NCBI RefSeq assembly: GCF_035046485.1
Contig: NC_085137.1
Coordinates: forward strand, 444,172,334 to 444,236,333
Source: Aedes albopictus
Lineage: Eukaryota > Arthropoda > Insecta > Diptera > Culicidae
Direction of reading: 5' to 3'
Length of the DNA stretch: 64,000 bases
Part shown: in pieces, positions 58,375-64,000 of the stretch
How the letters are laid out: every line of letters starts with the position of its first letter
Numbering within the stretch: position 1 is the stretch's first letter
The notes under the pieces: generated by a model
Databases searched by the model: none
What the model was told of the DNA's origin: nothing
What the model saw: the letters and a program-made list of their open reading frames with translations, nothing else
Translations under genes and position numbers: made by a program

Positions 58375-59499
58375 ATGGAGCTAAGGAACATCCACACCAA
58401 CTGTGTGAAAGTGAGGTTCGATGCGAAGTCAAAGATGCCTACGGACAAAGAGGTGTTTGCTTTCTTCAGGAAGCGAGAATGGAAGCCGAACATGCTTACA
58501 GCAATGTTTCGGGAACCGAGGGAATACAGCGTGTACGTCAAGTTCCAAAGTGAAGAATTAATGAAGGCTGAATTGCTGCGATGTCCGACTACGGACATTT
58601 TCGCGTACGATGACGGACAAACCACAACGGTTTCGTTTTCTACGGCAAGGGGTGATTTCAAGTACATCCGGATTTTCGGTATTCCCATTGAGGTTGAAGA
58701 TAAGCACGTGGCAAACGTCTTGTCAAAATACGGCAAAATACACCAGCTCGTACGCGAGCGATATGGACCGGACACAGGATATCCTATTCTAAACGGTGTC
58801 CGAGGCGCGCACATGGAGGTTACGGAAGCGTTACCATCACAGGTGCACATTCAGCATTTTCAGGCTCGTATTTTTTACGAGGGTATGCAGACGAGATGTT
58901 TTGTCTGCAACGGAACGGACCACGTGAAGCAAAATTGCCCGAAAAGGATTTCAGTGAACGAACGACTGAAGCAGAACAGCGGAACGTACGCAGGTGTTTT
59001 GACTGGCGGCATAAGCAAAGGGCCATCCGGTCAGCGCACACAATATTTGGCACCGGACAACCAACGTCCGAGCACATCGCGTGTGGTTGCAGCAGAACGA
59101 TTGCTGGCCCCTTGCGAGATATCCGGTATTCAGGACGACACTCGTGGCGGCACTGACGAGGCATCCTCTCAGGCTACAGCTGTAGCAGATACAGAAGCGA
59201 TCCAGGAAGCAGAAGATCAGGAACCAGAAGCGGCGGCAGAGCCCGACGTGGTGGCAACCGAAGTAGCTCCAACCGGAGCAGTTTCAACCGAGGAAATGGT
59301 TATCGAGAAGAGCAACAGTGAGCACAGGAAGCGGGGTCACGAAGCAGCTAGCGTCAACGAGAATCGACAGGACGAATCTGAGGCGTCATCGACAGAGCCC
59401 GAAGTTACCTCTAAACCAGGGGTAGCATTGAGCTCCGGAGGTCTTCTGGAAAAACAGGTAAAACGACTTCGATCAAAGAACAAAAAATCCAAAAAATAA
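58375..59499 (+). CDS. LINE ORF1, RRM-like and CCHC zinc-knuckle protein
   Basis: ORF1p of a LINE binds the element RNA and helps form the cytoplasmic RNP (family knowledge). The first ATG gives 374 residues. The frame is open further upstream without another ATG, even across the insertion junction, so an upstream non-ATG start cannot be excluded. An N-terminal domain (residues 1-100) is followed by an RRM-like segment with IRIFGIPIEVEDKHVANVL (about 100-165). A zinc knuckle follows, C175-x2-C178-x4-H183-x4-C188. From about 200 the protein is low-complexity, rich in E, A, T and S, and it ends in a basic tail (KQVKRLRSKNKKSKK). The gap to ORF2 is 26 bp and the frames differ, so ORF2 is probably translated by reinitiation or internal entry. 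No frame disruption is seen. Confidence 0.85.
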   Translation: MELRNIHTNCVKVRFDAKSKMPTDKEVFAFFRKREWKPNMLTAMFREPREYSVYVKFQSEELMKAELLRCPTTDIFAYDDGQTTTVSFSTARGDFKYIRIFGIPIEVEDKHVANVLSKYGKIHQLVRERYGPDTGYPILNGVRGAHMEVTEALPSQVHIQHFQARIFYEGMQTRCFVCNGTDHVKQNCPKRISVNERLKQNSGTYAGVLTGGISKGPSGQRTQYLAPDNQRPSTSRVVAAERLLAPCEISGIQDDTRGGTDEASSQATAVADTEAIQEAEDQEPEAAAEPDVVATEVAPTGAVSTEEMVIEKSNSEHRKRGHEAASVNENRQDESEASSTEPEVTSKPGVALSSGGLLEKQVKRLRSKNKKSKK

Positions 59500-59525
59500 G
59501 CCGTAAGATATTGTAATTATGTGAA

Positions 59526-62500
59526 ATGAATTTTGTATTCAATATTGCAACGTTGAACCTGAACAGCATCAACACGGACATCAACAAGTCGCTGTTGAAA
59601 GATTTTATTACAAAGTTTGATATCGACGTTGCCTTTTTACAAGAGGTAGCATTCGATAATTTTTCTTTTTTACCATCGTATACTTCGTTGATCAACATTA
59701 GCATTGACAGAAAGGGCACAGGTGTGCTCATCAAGGATAATATAGATTTTCATTCATTTGTGTTAGATCCATCAGGAAGAATAATATCAGTCGTCATTAA
59801 TGATATTAATTTTGTTAATGTATACGCTCATTCAGGCACGAATAAGAAAAGGGAACGTGAAGATCTTTTTTTGAACCAAATGACTGTGCACCTCAGCAAA
59901 ACGAATTGTATGTACTCTGTTATGCTCGGAGACTTCAATTGCATTCTCGAGCCGAATGATTCTAATTCAAGTATAAAAAACGTATCCAAAGGTTTACGAA
60001 CTTTAGTGAATGCTTTTAACTTCAAAGACATTGCGAGTGAAAAGAAATCTGCAAATTTTACATTCTACAGAGGGCCAACTGCTTCTCGACTGGACAGAAT
60101 TTATGGTAATCAAGAATTCCTTGATCGAGTTCGACAGGTTTCGACAGTTGGCGTTCCTTGTTCGGATCACCACGCTGTTGTGTTGAAAATAGGGATCCAG
60201 CCGACTAGTCTCAATCCACGCGGCCGAGGGTATTGGAAAATTAACTCTAGTCTTCTATCAAATCCGGAAATAAGTCAAAGATTTCGGACTGAATACGGAA
60301 AGTTGAAAAGCAGACTTAGCTACATGGACCACAATTCTTGGTGGAATCATGCTGTTAAAGCGAAAATTCGAAGTTTTTACAAAAACGAATCTTGGAAGTC
60401 ATACCAATCAGTCAATCAACAGAAGGATGCACTATACGCAAAACTGCAAACATTAACTCGAAAACAGCATGCTGGGGAAAACACCACAGAACAGATCAAT
60501 TTAGTGAAAATGGAGCTTATGGAATTCGAACACAAAAGATTAGAAAACTTGCAGTCAAAAATCAAAGATCCTTCGTTGATCGAAGGGGAGCGTTTAAGTA
60601 TTGTTCAAGTCTCTAAGCAATTACATCATAAAGATCCTATTTCAAAAAGTAACCCAGAAGCGAACGGCGACAGAAAAATAAATCTTACTATGTCAGAAGT
60701 TCATCAGCATTTCTCGACGGTTTTCAGTCAAGATAGTGAAAATGTAACTGACCAAAACCATGACCCGCTATCGTCCATCCAAAAACAATTGAACATAGAT
60801 GAGGCCAACACACTGATTCGTTATATATCACAGGAAGAAATCCTTGGAACACTAAAGCAATGTTCAAAAAAGAAGTCACCTGGGCCAGACGGGTTGACTT
60901 ACGAATTTTATCTAGAACACTTTGAAGTCTTGAAAGAAGATCTTGAAAAGCTTTTTAATTCATATCTTTCTGGACAAACTAACCCTCCCACAGATTTTGC
61001 TAAAGGAATAATAACTTTAATTCCAAAAAAAGGACGAAGAAGAAATATTGAAGATCACCGTCCTATAAGCTTACTTAACACGGATTACAAACTGTTTTGT
61101 AAGATTTTGGCCAATCGTATCACCTTGGTTCTTGAATCCCTGATAGGAACAGAACAAACGGCGTTGATTGCAGGAAGATCATGTAAAACTAATGTTTTGA
61201 ACCTCCGGAGAATTATATCGCGTTCAATGGAGTCTAAACGATTGAAAGGCTTTATTATTAGCCTGGATCTACAGAAGGCGTTTGACAAAGTAGACCACTC
61301 CTTTTTGTGGAAAGTGTTGGACAAATACGGGTTTCCTGCTGAGCTTATCAGTTGTTTGAAATTGTTATACGGTAAAGCGAGCTCGAAGATACTTTACCAC
61401 GGATTTTTATCGCAGGACATTTTGATAAAATCTTCAGTACGACAAGGATGCCCGCTCAGTATGGTCCTGTTCTCCCTCTACATCGAGCCTCTAATAAGGA
61501 GCATACATGATAGCATAAGTGGTATCTTAATTTACGGGAAAATTATTAAGTTAACCGCATATGCTGATGATATTACTATTTTCGTCAGAACTCAGGAAGA
61601 ATTCGATTTGGTTATGCAAATAGTAGATTCCTTCTCGATATATGCTAAAATAAAAGTCAACCTTCAAAAATCTTCTTTTCTGAGGCTAAATAACATCTCG
61701 TCTGGACCGCAAATATTCAAAGAAGTGGATAACATGAATGTTCTAGGAGTTGTGATTGCTGATAATTGGTCGAAAATGATTGATGCAAACTACGAAAAAC
61801 TGATAACAGCTATACAATATCGAGTGACACTAAACGAATCAAGGAACTTGAACTTGTTGGAAAAAGTTTGGATATTGAACACGTTTGTTCTATCCAAATT
61901 ATGGTACTTAGCCCAGATTTTACCTCCGAAGAACCGTCATCTGGCTAAAATCAAAAGTATTTGTGGAAACTTCATTTGGCGTGGACATATCTTACGAGTT
62001 GCGCGAGACCAGTTGTACCTGGATTATACAAAAGGTGGCCTCCGTCTAATTGATCCGGAAGCAAAATGCAAAGCACTTTTCATAAGAAACTTGCTTCTTG
62101 GAGAGGAAAACTACTTGCTGGAGTATGTCCAAAAAGCACAACTAACAAGAAACGGAAGAGAATGGATTGAAATAGGATCAGAATTGATAAACAACAGCAT
62201 TTGTGAATCAACCAACATGCTTTACAACTTCTTCATAAATAGGAAAAACATATGCATCAAAGCTGAAATGGATTATCCTGACGTGAATTGGGTGCTATTG
62301 TGGACGAACTGGAGCTCCAATTGGCTGTGCTCGGACGATAAATCGAATTTATTCATGCTCTTTAATGACGTTATTCCCAACAAAGAAAAGCTCACTAAAT
62401 ACGGTATCGGCAGAATACCTGATTTTAACTGTGATACCTGTCGGACTCCTGACAATAATTTCCATCGCATTGTGGAATGCAGAAAAACGGTTGAAATTCG

Positions 62501-62759
62501 CGAATGGGTTTCTGACATCATTCGAAATAAGCTTCACCTAGAGTTTGTAAACCTTGATGAGATTCTAGCTTGGTTTGTTCCAGAAAAGAACTCAAGACTA
62601 AAAGCAGCAATGTGGCTGGCGGTGCACAGTATAAGTTATATGGCAAGACAAAAGCATTCGTTAAGTTTGTACTGGTTTCAGAAAAGCATAAGAGTTATTA
62701 GATGGAATAATAGAGCGTTTTTCAAAAAGCAATTCGGAAACTATTTAAATGTGTGTTAG
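59526..62759 (+). CDS. LINE ORF2, endonuclease and reverse transcriptase
   Basis: This 1077-residue protein nicks the target and copies the element RNA by target-primed reverse transcription. An APE-type endonuclease occupies about 1-225: IATLNLNSIN (N-terminal motif), E40 in FLQE, the D136/N138 pair in GDFN, SRLDRIY and SDHH (S213-H216). RT lies at about 440-740: IITLIPKK, HRPISLLN, D581 of motif A (LDLQKAFDKVDH), SSVRQGCPLS and the catalytic Y679-A-D-D682. The C-terminal region has FIWRGH, the GGLRLIDPEAK block and a CCHC motif, C-x2-C-x7-H-x4-C (CDTCRTPDNNFHRIVEC). All catalytic residues I can check are present. The start ATG follows a short ATG-TGA pair at 59519. Length fits the L1/Tx1 group, and no RNase H domain is seen. 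Confidence 0.93.
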   Translation: MNFVFNIATLNLNSINTDINKSLLKDFITKFDIDVAFLQEVAFDNFSFLPSYTSLINISIDRKGTGVLIKDNIDFHSFVLDPSGRIISVVINDINFVNVYAHSGTNKKREREDLFLNQMTVHLSKTNCMYSVMLGDFNCILEPNDSNSSIKNVSKGLRTLVNAFNFKDIASEKKSANFTFYRGPTASRLDRIYGNQEFLDRVRQVSTVGVPCSDHHAVVLKIGIQPTSLNPRGRGYWKINSSLLSNPEISQRFRTEYGKLKSRLSYMDHNSWWNHAVKAKIRSFYKNESWKSYQSVNQQKDALYAKLQTLTRKQHAGENTTEQINLVKMELMEFEHKRLENLQSKIKDPSLIEGERLSIVQVSKQLHHKDPISKSNPEANGDRKINLTMSEVHQHFSTVFSQDSENVTDQNHDPLSSIQKQLNIDEANTLIRYISQEEILGTLKQCSKKKSPGPDGLTYEFYLEHFEVLKEDLEKLFNSYLSGQTNPPTDFAKGIITLIPKKGRRRNIEDHRPISLLNTDYKLFCKILANRITLVLESLIGTEQTALIAGRSCKTNVLNLRRIISRSMESKRLKGFIISLDLQKAFDKVDHSFLWKVLDKYGFPAELISCLKLLYGKASSKILYHGFLSQDILIKSSVRQGCPLSMVLFSLYIEPLIRSIHDSISGILIYGKIIKLTAYADDITIFVRTQEEFDLVMQIVDSFSIYAKIKVNLQKSSFLRLNNISSGPQIFKEVDNMNVLGVVIADNWSKMIDANYEKLITAIQYRVTLNESRNLNLLEKVWILNTFVLSKLWYLAQILPPKNRHLAKIKSICGNFIWRGHILRVARDQLYLDYTKGGLRLIDPEAKCKALFIRNLLLGEENYLLEYVQKAQLTRNGREWIEIGSELINNSICESTNMLYNFFINRKNICIKAEMDYPDVNWVLLWTNWSSNWLCSDDKSNLFMLFNDVIPNKEKLTKYGIGRIPDFNCDTCRTPDNNFHRIVECRKTVEIREWVSDIIRNKLHLEFVNLDEILAWFVPEKNSRLKAAMWLAVHSISYMARQKHSLSLYWFQKSIRVIRWNNRAFFKKQFGNYLNVC

Positions 62760-62840
62760 ACTGGTAAACATAAAAATGTAAACTTCGATTGTAAAACACG
62801 AATTATTTTAATAATAAAAAAAAAAAAAAAAAAAAAAAAA
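62760..62840 (+). terminator. LINE 3' UTR, polyadenylation signal and poly-A
   Basis: The 3' UTR is only about 55 bp long. AATAAA at 62813-62818 runs straight into the poly-A, which ends where the right 711-bp repeat begins. Confidence 0.8.
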
Positions 62841-63551
62841 AAGACCCCTGTTTTCACGCAAAATGAGAAACTTGAGATTTCTTTTATTTCATTTTTTCTT
62901 TTTTTTTTTCAACTAACGAACCCTAACGACAACTTTTTACCTGCTTGATCAATTTCATTTTTTAGCGTGCTTTTGTAGTTATTGTTGATGCCTAAACATG
63001 TTCAGAACAAACTGTTCGTTATTGTACCAAGTTTTTCACCAATCAATACGGAAATTTTTCAAACATATTTATTTGGAAACTGTTATAGCAACTTGCCCTT
63101 ATGTAAGAGCTAAATTTTCCAGGCATCCTGTCTCAAATTTTTCTAGAATAGTTCACCAAAAACCGGAACGAGTAATCCGAAAACAGAAAATAAATCTTCA
63201 TGTATAGCATGTTGTTTGAAATATGGTATGTTGTTCCAGATCGATTTCTCTAAAAAGAAACTGTATGCACACATGTATTCGTTAATTGATTTTATTAAGT
63301 ACTTCGTTCTAAACCGTTTTTATAGCATATTTTTGTCTAATTTACCAACATTAATACCAATCCAAAACACTATTATAAACCTTTTAAGGGTCTACATTGG
63401 ACACTCTAAGAAATCAGGTGGACTAGCGATATCTGATTACTTTTAGATACACTTATACTACGTAGAATGGAAAAAATCATCCATCGAGTAAGATAAATCG
63501 ATTGATATTGATCATTCAATGAAAAACAGAATATACTCGAAAACTAAAGTG
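62841..63551. repeat. 711-bp direct repeat, right copy
   Basis: It is the same sequence as 57515-58225, starting immediately after the poly-A. After it the sequence continues CTACGAAATTG, which would be the original neighbour of the target. Confidence 0.85.
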
Positions 63552-63714
63552 CTACGAAATTGTTCAAATTTGGTAGTGTTGATCTTCAATAAAAGAATCT
63601 GGTGAAAAACCGAATAAACGGTGTGATGCAACAACTTTTTTTTTAATCACGCTAATATATATACAGCTATCGGCTACTGAGTAACTTCATAAAAAAATAC
63701 CAGCAAATACGCTC
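63552..63714. other. Target DNA downstream of the LINE duplication
   Basis: The sequence is AT-rich and carries no supported feature. Confidence 0.4.
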
Positions 63715-64000
63715 ACTAAAGAGTAATAATCCTTTGTAAATTCCATCAGAAGTTTCTTCTGAATTCCTCCGTAAATTCCTTCTGATTTTCCTACGGAAGT
63801 TTCTATTCAGATTCTTCCTAGAGTTCTTTCTGAAATTCATTCAGGAGCTCCTTCTTTAGTTATTCAAGCAGCGCCTTCAGAGATAATTCTAAAAGTTCTT
63901 TCCAAGATTTCTCCAGAGATTCCTTCGAGGCAGGAATTAGTTCTGGGAATCCTCAAGAAGTTTTTTTTTTCTTGGATTCATCAAGAAGTTCCTTTAAGGA
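63715..64000. repeat. Degenerate array R1, third locus (runs off the window)
   Basis: Pyrimidine-rich units on the + strand (TTCCATCAGAAGTTTCTTCT, AATTCCTCCGTAAATTCC) are like those at 5150 and 13790. Confidence 0.55.

Larger units (their letters stand above)
58226..62840 (+). mobile_element. Intact Tx1/L1-type LINE, about 4.6 kb
   Basis: This is an autonomous non-LTR retrotransposon with two intact ORFs, a short 5' leader (TCAGTTCGTGTTCAGCCG...), a short 3' UTR, AATAAA at 62813-62818 and a poly-A of about 25 bp. The left edge is defined by loss of match between the two 711-bp flanks, the right edge by the poly-A. The short leader of about 150 bp and the CAGT-type start suggest a full 5' end, but slight truncation cannot be excluded. 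The identical flanks and open frames indicate a recent insertion. Clade placement rests on the FIWRGH and GGLRLIDPEAKCKALFIRNL blocks of ORF2 and the zinc-knuckle ORF1. Confidence 0.9.

Overview
The window looks like repeat-dominated intergenic or long-intron DNA of a culicine mosquito, most likely an Aedes species. The reasons are tRNA-derived SINEs of the Feilai type ending in GAA/CTT triplets, RTE-type retrotransposon relics, an intact Tx1/L1-type LINE, many TA-flanked foldback MITEs, and long stretches with no coding signal. I find no host protein-coding gene that I can support. The only intact protein genes are ORF1 and ORF2 of one LINE. The very long open frames of 490, 1283 and 339 codons are artefacts of simple satellites whose period is a multiple of three.

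Layout. 1-3.4 kb: a SINE, then a copy of a MITE family (called family M here; ends CACAGAGAACAGACG) split by a 1587-bp foldback with Transib-like ends. 3.4-7 kb: a degenerate TTCCTCCAGGAATT-type array holding a second, rearranged M copy that is itself split by a mariner-like foldback. 7-10.7 kb: small TA-flanked hairpins in otherwise featureless DNA. 10.7-13.4 kb: an RTE relic with a second, different RTE relic inserted in it. 13.8-17 kb: a second degenerate array with SINEs and hairpins. 19.5-28.8 kb: two long arrays of one 9-bp satellite in opposite orientation, 2.9 kb apart. 30-33.7 kb: a MITE, a 12-bp satellite, a SINE and a hAT-type MITE. 36.8-43.9 kb: several foldback elements, some nested. 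46.8-53 kb: a GTTTCAG-rich degenerate array carrying a SINE-headed insertion, a 3576-bp long M-family element (with a small M copy nested inside) and another small M copy. 53-54 kb: a block rich in ATCGTATAT. 54-57.5 kb: SINEs. 57.5-63.6 kb: a full-length-looking LINE between two 711-bp direct repeats that show no difference where I compared them. 63.7-64 kb: more of the first degenerate array.

The main signal is nested transposition. Several insertions can be reconstructed to the base because an empty site, or a second copy of the host repeat, lies elsewhere in the window. The observations most worth checking are the 711-bp target-site-duplication-like flanks of the LINE, the foldback with CACAGTG ends and a 5-bp duplication, and family M with 7-bp duplications and one 3.6-kb member. 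I had no database access, so family names rest on motif and terminus recognition.
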